The translations under genes and the position numbers were made by a program. From assembly GCA_028282625.1 (NCBI GenBank), contig JANQHP010000124.1, positions 1-7,661 on the forward strand: 7,661 nucleotides of DNA, given 5' to 3'. This document shows, in pieces, positions 1 through 5,984 of the stretch. Numbering within the stretch: position 1 is the stretch's first letter; each line of letters starts with the position of its first letter. This DNA comes from Rickettsiales bacterium (lineage in GTDB: Bacteria; Pseudomonadota; Alphaproteobacteria; Rickettsiales; UBA8987). The notes beneath the pieces were generated by a model. It was not told the origin of the DNA. It made no database searches and was given only the letters and a program-made list of their open reading frames with translations.

Positions 1-239
1 TTTGCACACGCATCCCGATCCTCTTTGGCGAGCGATTTGGCGCGGTCATGAAAGGCGCGGATCAGCCCAAAGAGTGAGTCAAAATTCTCATCGCGCAACG
101 ACTCTTCCGCGCGGTGGTAGAGCGCCAAAAGCTGCTCGGTTTCCTCCACAGAAAGCGCGATCACATGCTTCTTGGAAGACGCGGCCGCTTGCTCTTCTGA
201 AGGCGTTGCTTCGGGTGTGTGGGGTGGGTTTTCGGTCAT
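1..239 (-). CDS. Hypothetical protein, N-terminal part (runs off the window edge)
   Basis: An open frame starts at the ATG at 239-237 and stays open for 79 codons to the window edge. I do not recognise the family. The first ~25 residues are Pro/Glu/Ala/Thr/Ser-rich (MTENPPHTPEATPSEEQ) and look disordered. After a KKH patch comes a charged, probably helical segment rich in Glu, Leu, Ala and Arg (VEETEQLLALYHRAEESL and onward). There is no signal peptide or membrane segment in the visible part, so the N-terminus is probably cytoplasmic. It lies 59 nt downstream of the kinase stop on the same strand and could be the last gene of that unit or have its own promoter. No strong Shine-Dalgarno sequence precedes the ATG. 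I considered the MgtE magnesium transporter N-domain but saw no convincing motif. The open frame and sensible composition support a real gene; its function is unknown. Confidence 0.6.
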   Translation of the reverse strand, partial: MTENPPHTPEATPSEEQAAASSKKHVIALSVEETEQLLALYHRAEESLRDENFDSLFGLIRAFHDRAKSLAKEDRDACA

Positions 240-253
240 CCAAGGCTCTGATG

Positions 254-280
254 AGATTAAGATGGCTCTTACTCTATCAA
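254..280 (-). promoter_or_regulatory. Possible weak promoter for the gene starting at 239
   Basis: Reading the minus strand, TTGATA (280-275) is a five-of-six match to a -35 box. It is followed after 15 nt by TAATCT (259-254), a poor -10 box. The spacing is short and the predicted transcript start would leave a leader of only about 8 nt before the ATG at 239. The elements may be chance; readthrough from the kinase gene is equally possible. Confidence 0.15.
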
Positions 281-298
281 AAAAACCTTACCAATTCG

Positions 299-3200
299 TT
301 ACTTGGGGGGCAGATATTGCTTCAGCAGCACCGCCACTTCTTCAAACGCCTCGGAGATCTGCACAATGCGGTGGGAAGGAATGTGGCTTGCCTTGCCGCC
401 TGAGGTGAGCTGCGTCCTGGCATCTTCCTCCACCGACTTGGCCAACATGGAAAAGTCCTGCAAGCCCAGGGCGGCACTGGTGGATTTGAGCGTATGCGCC
501 ATGCTGGCCAGCGTTTGCACCTCGTTATTGGTATAAGAATCCACCAATTTTTGGATCAATTTTCGGCTGTCGGTGATAAATAAATCGATTGAGCTTGCAA
601 GACCCTCGCCCATCACCTCCTTGTAGGCATCAAAAATATCGTGGTCCATCAACGTGGTATCTTTGGCCTCGTCGTTGGGGCTGGCGACTTTGAGCTTGGG
701 CGCCACCCAACGAGCCAGCGTGGTTTGCAGGACTTTCCGCTTGACCGGCTTGCTGATATAATCGTCCATTCCCGCCTTCAGGCAGGCCTCCTTATCCCCC
801 TTCATCGCGTTGGCGGTGAGGGCGACAATCGGCACGGCATCAATCTGGCCCTCCTCCTGCAAGGTGCGGATGGCGGCGGTGGCCTCGAACCCGTCCATTT
901 CCGGCATCTGGCAGTCCATCAATACCACGTTAAACGGCCCTTCCTCGGTGATTTTTTCGACCGCAATGCGTCCATTCTCTGCGCTGGTCACCGTAAAGCC
1001 CAACTCCTCTAGCATCTCTTCTGCCATGGCACGGTTGATGCGGTTATCCTCGACCAGCAGCACACGCCTGCCTTCAAAATGATACGCATCCTCCACTTGC
1101 ACCACCACCGCATCCGGCTTCCATTTTGCGATGATGCCAAGCAGCTGATTCCGGCGGATCGGCTTGGTGACATAATCCTGCATGCCAGCCTCCAAGCAGC
1201 GCTCCTTATCCCCTTTCATCGCGTTGCCTGTGAGGGCTACAATGGGGATATCCGCAATCTTTTCTTGCGCCTTCCATTCTGTCAGGATCCGGCTGGCCTC
1301 AAACCCATCCATCTCGGGCATCTCACAATCCATCAAGATCAGGTCCACCCCACCTTTTTGCACCGCCTCCAGCGCCTGTTTGCCGTTGACGACCACCTCT
1401 ACCTCGCAGCCGGCCTGCTCCAGCATCTCGACCGCCAACCCTTGATTCACGCGATTATCTTCAGCCAGCAGCACGTGCAGCCCGCTAAATTGCATCTCGC
1501 GTGTTTGCGCTTTTTGACGGTTTTTGGATTGCAAGCTGTCGCTTGTGATCAGCACATCCCGCTCGCCGGCCTGGTATTTTTGCCAGACCACCGGCAGCAA
1601 CATATTGAGCTCTTGGGGCTTCACCGGTTTGGAGAAGTACGCCAAAAACCCGGCTTCACGAAAACGCCGCGAATAGCCCGCCCCGCCGGCAGAGGTCAGC
1701 ATCACCATGGCCAAATCTTGTATGCCCTCATGGTCACAAATCGCGCGTGCTAACTGTTCGCCGTTCATCTCTGGCATCAGATAATCCACAATGGCCATAT
1801 CAAAGGGTTCTCCCTTTTGCGTGGCATCCTCGAGTATTGCCAATGCTTTGGAGGGCACGTCGCAATAGTGCATGGCGGCACCCATGGGCTCTAAGAGCTC
1901 GCCAATGAGCGTACCGTTTGCCTCGATGTCGTCCACCACCAAGACCTGCATACCCTCTAGCGTGTCGCCAATCGGCTCCTCTTCATGCTCGGTTGTATCG
2001 GCCTCCAACGTCATGGTAAACCAGAAGGTGGAACCCTTGCCAGGCTCGCTCTTAACTCCAATGTCGCCGCCCATCATCTGCACAAGCTGTTGGCTAATCG
2101 CAAGGCCCAGCCCGGTGCCGCCGAATTTCCGCGTGGTGGAGGTATCGGCCTGCGAGAATTTATCAAAAATCTTTTGTTGCGCCTCCTTGGAAATGCCAAT
2201 GCCTGTATCCGATACGGACACCTTGATGGTATGGCGACCTGCTTCCTCTGCGTTGCCGGCTGGCACCTCTTCCACCAGGATCATGACATAGCCTTTTTCG
2301 GTAAATTTGATCGCATTGCCGACCAGATTATGGATAATCTGACGAATACGCCCCGGATCTCCTATCAGATAATGGGGCGTGCGCGGTACGTAGCGTACCA
2401 CCAGCTCCACGGCCTTTTCGCGTGCTTTGACGGCCAAAAGATCGGCAGAATCTTCCACCACGGTCATAAAGTCAAACGCAATGGGCTCTAGCTCCAGCTT
2501 GCCTGACTCAATCTTGGAAAAGTCGAGGATGTCGTTGATAATATTCAGTAACGCTTCGGCGGAATTGATCACGGTACGGGCATAATTTTGCTGTTTATGC
2601 GTGAGGTTGGTTTCCAGCAACAGCTCGGTCATCCCCATAATGCCATTCATCGGCGTACGGATTTCATGGCTCATATTGGCCAAAAACTCACCCTTCATCT
2701 GGTTGGCCTCATCGGCTCGAAGGCGCGCCTCATCGGCCTGTTCCTTGGCAACCAGCAAGTCACGCTCATTCTGTTCCATCCGCTCCAGCATCATATTCAC
2801 CGCACCACCAAGCTCTCCTACTTCATCCCGCGTGTGTGCGTGGGCACGCAGACGATAATCCTTGGTCTGTGAAAACAGGTTGGCCAGTTTCGCCAGGCGG
2901 ATAATGGGGCTGGTAATGCTTCTTTCAAAACAACGGGTGAGGTAGATGGCAATGATAACCGCAATCACCAACGAGAGGACCACAATCAGAAAATGCCGCG
3001 CGATTAATTGGTATAAATGCGATAAAGAAGCCTCAATATAGACCACCCCAATGACTTCTTCTGCTTGGGACGCATGTTGCTGCACAATCCGATGAAACAG
3101 GTGCACCCTTTCCCATGTAAAGGTGTGGCCGCCTGTTGCTCCCTCTTCCAGCAAGTGCTTGTTGAGCACAGGGCAGGGCTCTGGCGCCTCCTGACTGGTA

Positions 3201-3526
3201 TAATGTGCCAGCTTGGCACCGTGATTGTCGTAGGCGTTGCTATAAAGACACACCGTCACCACATTGGGTGTATTGCGTAAGGAAGACACATTTTCAGTCG
3301 CCGTGGCGCGGTCATCAAATTCAATGGCTGCAGTACTTTGATTGCCCACAATATCGGCCGTGGTTTGAAGCGAGCGCACGACATTGTCTTTTTCCTGCAA
3401 AATGCTGGTCGTCAAGTCAATCACACTTGTGACCACCAACACCACCAGGCAAATGGTAACCACCAGTCGTAAAATCTGCTTTTTAATCGAGCGCTTTTTT
3501 ACTTTATGCGTGGGATGGTCTTGCAT
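299..3526 (-). CDS. Hybrid sensor histidine kinase, CHASE8-HAMP-HisKA-HATPase-three receivers-Hpt
   Basis: A membrane sensor kinase of 1075 residues carrying a full His-Asp-His phosphorelay in one chain. Order (approximate residues): TM1 18-38; periplasmic CHASE8-like sensor 40-170; TM2 179-196; HAMP 198-251 (ends in a DEVGEL motif); coiled coil 251-280; HisKA with SHEIRTP, phosphoacceptor His287; HATPase with N-box Asn400/Asn404, DTGIGI 440-445 and GGTGLGL 469-475; receiver 1 (Asp533, phospho-Asp581, Thr611, Lys633); receiver 2 (phospho-Asp733, Lys788); receiver 3 (phospho-Asp871, Lys926); C-terminal Hpt with His1011 in AHTLKS. No key residue is missing, so kinase, all receivers and Hpt should be active. 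Receivers 2 and 3 are alike and probably arose by duplication. I chose the ATG at 3526 because GAAGGGAAG lies just before it; an in-frame ATG at 3541 would add five residues but has no good ribosome site. The yfiR-like gene ends 28 nt upstream, so the two are probably co-transcribed and the YfiR-like protein likely controls the CHASE8 sensor (inference). The output partner is not in the window. Confidence 0.96.
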   Translation of the reverse strand: MQDHPTHKVKKRSIKKQILRLVVTICLVVLVVTSVIDLTTSILQEKDNVVRSLQTTADIVGNQSTAAIEFDDRATATENVSSLRNTPNVVTVCLYSNAYDNHGAKLAHYTSQEAPEPCPVLNKHLLEEGATGGHTFTWERVHLFHRIVQQHASQAEEVIGVVYIEASLSHLYQLIARHFLIVVLSLVIAVIIAIYLTRCFERSITSPIIRLAKLANLFSQTKDYRLRAHAHTRDEVGELGGAVNMMLERMEQNERDLLVAKEQADEARLRADEANQMKGEFLANMSHEIRTPMNGIMGMTELLLETNLTHKQQNYARTVINSAEALLNIINDILDFSKIESGKLELEPIAFDFMTVVEDSADLLAVKAREKAVELVVRYVPRTPHYLIGDPGRIRQIIHNLVGNAIKFTEKGYVMILVEEVPAGNAEEAGRHTIKVSVSDTGIGISKEAQQKIFDKFSQADTSTTRKFGGTGLGLAISQQLVQMMGGDIGVKSEPGKGSTFWFTMTLEADTTEHEEEPIGDTLEGMQVLVVDDIEANGTLIGELLEPMGAAMHYCDVPSKALAILEDATQKGEPFDMAIVDYLMPEMNGEQLARAICDHEGIQDLAMVMLTSAGGAGYSRRFREAGFLAYFSKPVKPQELNMLLPVVWQKYQAGERDVLITSDSLQSKNRQKAQTREMQFSGLHVLLAEDNRVNQGLAVEMLEQAGCEVEVVVNGKQALEAVQKGGVDLILMDCEMPEMDGFEASRILTEWKAQEKIADIPIVALTGNAMKGDKERCLEAGMQDYVTKPIRRNQLLGIIAKWKPDAVVVQVEDAYHFEGRRVLLVEDNRINRAMAEEMLEELGFTVTSAENGRIAVEKITEEGPFNVVLMDCQMPEMDGFEATAAIRTLQEEGQIDAVPIVALTANAMKGDKEACLKAGMDDYISKPVKRKVLQTTLARWVAPKLKVASPNDEAKDTTLMDHDIFDAYKEVMGEGLASSIDLFITDSRKLIQKLVDSYTNNEVQTLASMAHTLKSTSAALGLQDFSMLAKSVEEDARTQLTSGGKASHIPSHRIVQISEAFEEVAVLLKQYLPPK
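707..1483 (-). repeat. Tandem receiver-domain duplication inside the kinase gene (copies at 1483-1121 and 1069-707)
   Basis: Receivers 2 and 3 are spaced exactly 414 nt (138 codons) apart and share long identical protein blocks, including MPEMDGFEA, PIVALT and NAMKGDKE. The similarity is visible in the DNA too: CTCCTTATCCCC followed by TTCATCGCGTTG recurs at 788-812 and 1202-1226 on the plus strand with one mismatch at the centre. Receiver 1 is clearly more distant. This fits an internal duplication of a receiver unit. Some of the shared residues are conserved across receivers generally, so the age of the event cannot be read by eye. Confidence 0.75.
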
Positions 3527-3530
3527 TGTT

Positions 3531-3539
3531 CTTCCCTTC
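3531..3539 (-). promoter_or_regulatory. Ribosome binding site deciding the kinase start at 3526
   Basis: On the minus strand GAAGGGAAG lies 4 nt before the ATG at 3526, with its GGGA core about 6 nt away, a good Shine-Dalgarno position. The other candidate ATG at 3541 overlaps this motif and is preceded by AACCGTTCGTGT, which has no purine-rich site. This favours the 1075-residue product over the 1080-residue one. Confidence 0.6.
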
Positions 3540-3554
3540 ATACACGAACGGTTT

Positions 3555-4142
3555 CTAAGGTACCGTTTTCACAATTTGCATGAGCTTGGAATTTGCCACC
3601 AGGCCATGACGCTTGAAGCTTTCTGTATTGAGCAGCAGCACAATCTTTTTGGGTGTGTTCACAAATTCGATCCCACCGCCTTGTTTGGCAAAACCTTTGT
3701 GATCACTGACCGTTAAAAGCCCGGTTTGGTATTGCATCTGTGTTAAAACGGTCGGGATATTCTCCGCTTCTTCATGGCCTATAAATAGCAAGGCACAGCC
3801 ACCTATTGTGTGGGTATCATCGATATAGCGTACCGCATATCCTGCTGCTGCAAATTTGCTCTGCACGATATAATCCAACGCATTGCCAAAGGAGTTGGCG
3901 CCATATACGCAGATCACCTTATTTACATCCTGCCCTTCTGGCCATTGGATATATTTAAAGAACTTGAACAAAAACACGGCTTTAATCTTATAGGTTTTTT
4001 CTTGCGCATAGGCCTCTGCCGGCAACATGCCTACCACCAGTATGCACACCAACCCGACCCACTGAATGCACCATGAAAACCATACCGGCACTACTGACCC
4101 ATCATCTGATTGCCATCCAATGATTCTACAGGCAATACGCAA
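3555..4142 (-). CDS. YfiR/DUF4154-family periplasmic regulatory protein
   Basis: A secreted protein of about 195 residues of the YfiR (DUF4154) family. In Pseudomonas aeruginosa, YfiR is a periplasmic repressor of the CHASE8-type diguanylate cyclase YfiN. Visible here: a hydrophobic signal segment at ~24-40 with an Ala-X-Ala site (AEAYA before QEKTYKIK, cleavage near residue 46), then the typical YfiR start (AVFLFKFFKYIQWPEG), the strand VICVYG, the CALLFIG block, LLTVSDHKGFAKQGGGIEFV, and the C-terminal LLLNTESFKRHGLVANSKLM. The mature part has two cysteines, Cys78 and Cys116, at places resembling the Cys71/Cys110 pair of P. aeruginosa YfiR; the second YfiR pair is absent. The start is uncertain: the longest frame begins with TTG at 4142 after an in-frame TAA, has no clear ribosome site and gives a long N-region, while an internal GTG at codon 18 is possible. 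The family call is firm. Its likely target is the CHASE8 kinase encoded 28 nt downstream. Confidence 0.9.
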   Translation of the reverse strand: MRIACRIIGWQSDDGSVVPVWFSWCIQWVGLVCILVVGMLPAEAYAQEKTYKIKAVFLFKFFKYIQWPEGQDVNKVICVYGANSFGNALDYIVQSKFAAAGYAVRYIDDTHTIGGCALLFIGHEEAENIPTVLTQMQYQTGLLTVSDHKGFAKQGGGIEFVNTPKKIVLLLNTESFKRHGLVANSKLMQIVKTVP

Positions 4143-4207
4143 CCATAGAAAGTATTATTTGCACACGCAACATCCAAAGGTTGTGCTTGGGGGTTTACGC
4201 CAAGGTC

Positions 4208-4222
4208 TAAGCCAGGGGCTTA
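4208..4222 (-). terminator. Short hairpin at the end of the GT9 gene (weak terminator candidate)
   Basis: A perfect 6-bp inverted repeat, TAAGCC and GGCTTA with a 3-nt loop, begins at the GT9 stop codon. The RNA continues with GACCTTGG, so there is no U-tract and a classical intrinsic terminator is not supported. It could weaken readthrough into the yfiR-like gene or protect the upstream message. It lies in the 77-nt gap between the glycosyltransferase and signalling genes. Confidence 0.25.
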
Positions 4223-5197
4223 AGAAGGAGAATCTAGAAGCAGCATATCTTCCATGGAAGGAGCCAGCTCTTCCCACAGTAAGGTAGAGGGGTCCACGGT
4301 ATCGATCCGTGTAATATGGGATGCTAGTGGAATGCGCGCATGCGCAAAGGAAGGTGGCCCGGCTATGATGAGGGTGGGTTGTTTCAAAAGCGCGGAAAAG
4401 ATCGCAGGTGCCGTGTCGCCGCCTACCACCAGCTTTGCCCCACGTATCAGCTCTGCAAGCATCCCAAGATCGGTCTTGCCTCCAAGATTGAGGCATTGCT
4501 TGTAATGCATATCCTCTAAAAAGCGCAGCACCGGATGGTCGGACGCATCGCCCACCAATACCGGCAAGAAGCCATGTTCGCTTAGCCATTGCATGCATCG
4601 CAGCCACTCTGCCTCCGCCCAGCGCTTGTCCTTTTTGCCGCCTGGTGCCAGCAACACATAGCGTTGATCGGCCGGTATCAGGCTGCGCAAGGCCTGCATA
4701 TCCCCTTTCAGCCAGCCTAAGGAAGGCTCTGGCACGGCCTCAATATTGGCGATCTGCAGCTGCTCTTTTAGCCGCTCGCTCAGCAAGCGCGCGGGTCCTT
4801 CGGGGTTATGGTAAGGGTGCGAACACCATGGCACCGCCCCGCTCCATGGCAATTTATCACGTCCCATCAAGCGGAAATAACTGTTGCTGCGTTTGCTGTG
4901 CGTGAGATCATATACGCCTGCAAATCCTTCGGCACGGATGCGCCGCGCCATCTGCCATATCCCAGGCAAATGCCACCAGGGATGCATTGGGTCCACCCAT
5001 GTCACTTCTACCAGGTCGCAAAGCCTTGCCAGCTTTGCCGCCTGAGGTGAGGTCAGCACGGTCCATGTGGTGTTTGGATGGTGCCGGCGTATCGCCTCTA
5101 TGGCACCCAGCGAAAGGGCCAGGTCGCTCACACCACCCAGCTGTATTACCAGGCCACGAAAGCTTTGGTTGCTTGGATTATCTACGTTACCCTGCAT
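4220..5197 (-). CDS. Glycosyltransferase family 9 (ADP-heptose:LPS heptosyltransferase-like)
   Basis: A predicted cytoplasmic GT9 enzyme of 325 residues, the family of LPS heptosyltransferases such as WaaC, WaaF and WaaQ, which transfer heptose from ADP-heptose to the LPS core. Evidence: an N-terminal Rossmann start GLVIQLGGVSDLALSLGAIE (15-34); the second-domain signature LLAPGGKKDKRWAEAEW (182-198), matching the family's nucleotide-sugar region; and LVVGGDTAPAIFSALLKQP (256-274), the place of the usual DTGPxH motif. Here that motif reads DTAPAI, so the usual Gly is Ala and the usual His is Ile, and the donor or activity may differ. Length is typical (about 320-350). I chose the ATG at 5197 because AGGAG lies 7 nt before it; the longer frame from 5278 adds an Arg-rich, poorly conserved extension deep inside the upstream gene. 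It overlaps the GT2 gene by 11 nt, implying coupled translation. GT9 is firm; heptose as the sugar is not. Confidence 0.9.
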   Translation of the reverse strand: MQGNVDNPSNQSFRGLVIQLGGVSDLALSLGAIEAIRRHHPNTTWTVLTSPQAAKLARLCDLVEVTWVDPMHPWWHLPGIWQMARRIRAEGFAGVYDLTHSKRSNSYFRLMGRDKLPWSGAVPWCSHPYHNPEGPARLLSERLKEQLQIANIEAVPEPSLGWLKGDMQALRSLIPADQRYVLLAPGGKKDKRWAEAEWLRCMQWLSEHGFLPVLVGDASDHPVLRFLEDMHYKQCLNLGGKTDLGMLAELIRGAKLVVGGDTAPAIFSALLKQPTLIIAGPPSFAHARIPLASHITRIDTVDPSTLLWEELAPSMEDMLLLDSPS

Positions 5198-5984
5198 CTT
5201 TTTGCTCCTGATTCGACCATGCCTCACGCGCCTTGGCAAGCCGCAACGTGCGCGCAAACGCATAGAGCACGCTTTCACTCACCCCATCGATCCCCAACAA
5301 GAAATAGCGACGCATGAGATACGCTTTGCCAAAGGCTGCCAGCGGTTCTACCACCACACGCCACCCGGCAGGTCGTCGGCCACGCGCAAGCATGTCCTCT
5401 GCCTGCATCGTGCTGTAACGGTTGACTTTTTCCACGGCATGCTCCCAGGATCGAAAGGAGCGGTGCAAGATTGGTGCCTTGCAAGAACCCACCTGGCTGC
5501 CTCTTTCCATCACCACGGAATCATGCACGGTGCTGGGCTTAAACGCCCCCTTATCGCTTCGGTAAAGCCGCACTGGGTTGTTGGAAGGTGCCCACCTGCG
5601 CAAATGGTGTTCTCCGCGGCGTACCAAACGGATCGCAAGCCGGTACCCATCCATTTGCGGCCCTTCTTCGTTGGAAAATAGTGTCCGAATTTCTTCTGCC
5701 AGTGCCGGTGAAAGCGCCTCGTCCGCATCCAGATTCAGCAACCATGGCTGCGTGCAAAGCGACTGGGCAAACAGTTTCTGCGGGCCATAGCCTTCCCACG
5801 GATGATGCTCCACCCGTGCGCCTGAGTCGCGTGCCAATTTCACCGTATCGTCCATACTCCCGCTATCAACCAATACTACTTCTGCCGCACCCAAATCTTC
5901 CAAACTTTTTAGCGTATAAGGCAAGCGATCGGCCTCGTTATAGGCAATGATAAACACCGAAAGTGGTAGTGTGGTCTTGCTCAT
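5187..5984 (-). CDS. Glycosyltransferase family 2, WaaE/KdtX-like LPS core transferase
   Basis: A 265-residue GT-A fold transferase of the WaaE/KdtX-like branch of family 2; in enterobacteria WaaE adds glucose to the first core heptose. Visible signatures: LSVFIIAYNEADRLPYTLKS (8-27), the UDP-sugar binding start; VVLVDSGSMDDT (36-47); HHPWEGYGPQK (60-70), characteristic of this branch; LNLDADE (83-89), the metal-binding DXD-type site; and a VHDSV motif (153-157) in the acceptor region. Near the C-terminus, 222-246 is amphipathic (YLMRRYFLLGIDGVSESVLY), a segment often seen in WaaE relatives and possibly lying on the inner membrane. The length is normal. The ATG at 5984 overlaps the TGA of the GT4 gene as ATGA, with GAGGA 10 nt ahead, so translation is probably coupled. 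Family assignment is firm. The exact sugar and acceptor cannot be told, though neighbouring GT4 and GT9 genes favour LPS core work. Confidence 0.92.
   Translation of the reverse strand: MSKTTLPLSVFIIAYNEADRLPYTLKSLEDLGAAEVVLVDSGSMDDTVKLARDSGARVEHHPWEGYGPQKLFAQSLCTQPWLLNLDADEALSPALAEEIRTLFSNEEGPQMDGYRLAIRLVRRGEHHLRRWAPSNNPVRLYRSDKGAFKPSTVHDSVVMERGSQVGSCKAPILHRSFRSWEHAVEKVNRYSTMQAEDMLARGRRPAGWRVVVEPLAAFGKAYLMRRYFLLGIDGVSESVLYAFARTLRLAKAREAWSNQEQKDAG
5205..5209 (-). promoter_or_regulatory. Shine-Dalgarno site of the GT9 gene
   Basis: The minus strand reads AGGAG with a 7-nt spacer before the ATG at 5197, an ideal site lying inside the end of the GT2 gene. It decides the GT9 start against the longer in-frame option at 5278. 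Confidence 0.75.

Noticed and set aside
1..239. Reading the partial gene as the start of an MgtE-type magnesium transporter.
   Set aside because: The general shape (acidic start, then helices) is similar, but the expected His-x-Ala-Asp-x-Ala helix motif of the MgtE N-domain is not present in the visible residues.
279..306. A possible terminator after the kinase: CCAA/TTGG stem followed by seven U residues in the RNA.
   Set aside because: The stem is only 4 bp with an 8-nt loop and is separated from the U-tract by TAAGG, too weak to call.
1079..1753. A long plus-strand open frame of 224 codons inside the kinase gene.
   Set aside because: It is an antisense shadow of conserved receiver domains; its translation is rich in His, Leu and Gln with no recognisable domain, and no ribosome site precedes it.
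1..4169. A 12-base identical word, TTTGCACACGCA, at 1-12 and 4158-4169.
   Set aside because: One or two 12-base matches are expected by chance in a window of this size, the flanks do not match, and one copy is inside a coding frame.
4143..4190. A promoter before the yfiR-like gene using TAATAC as -10.
   Set aside because: The best -35 candidates (TTGGAT, TTTGGA) give spacers of 14-15 nt and match poorly, so I did not list it as a feature.
4155..4607. A minus-strand 150-codon frame overlapping the end of the GT9 gene.
   Set aside because: It lies in another frame of the GT9 gene, whose family motifs are clear, and has no domain of its own.
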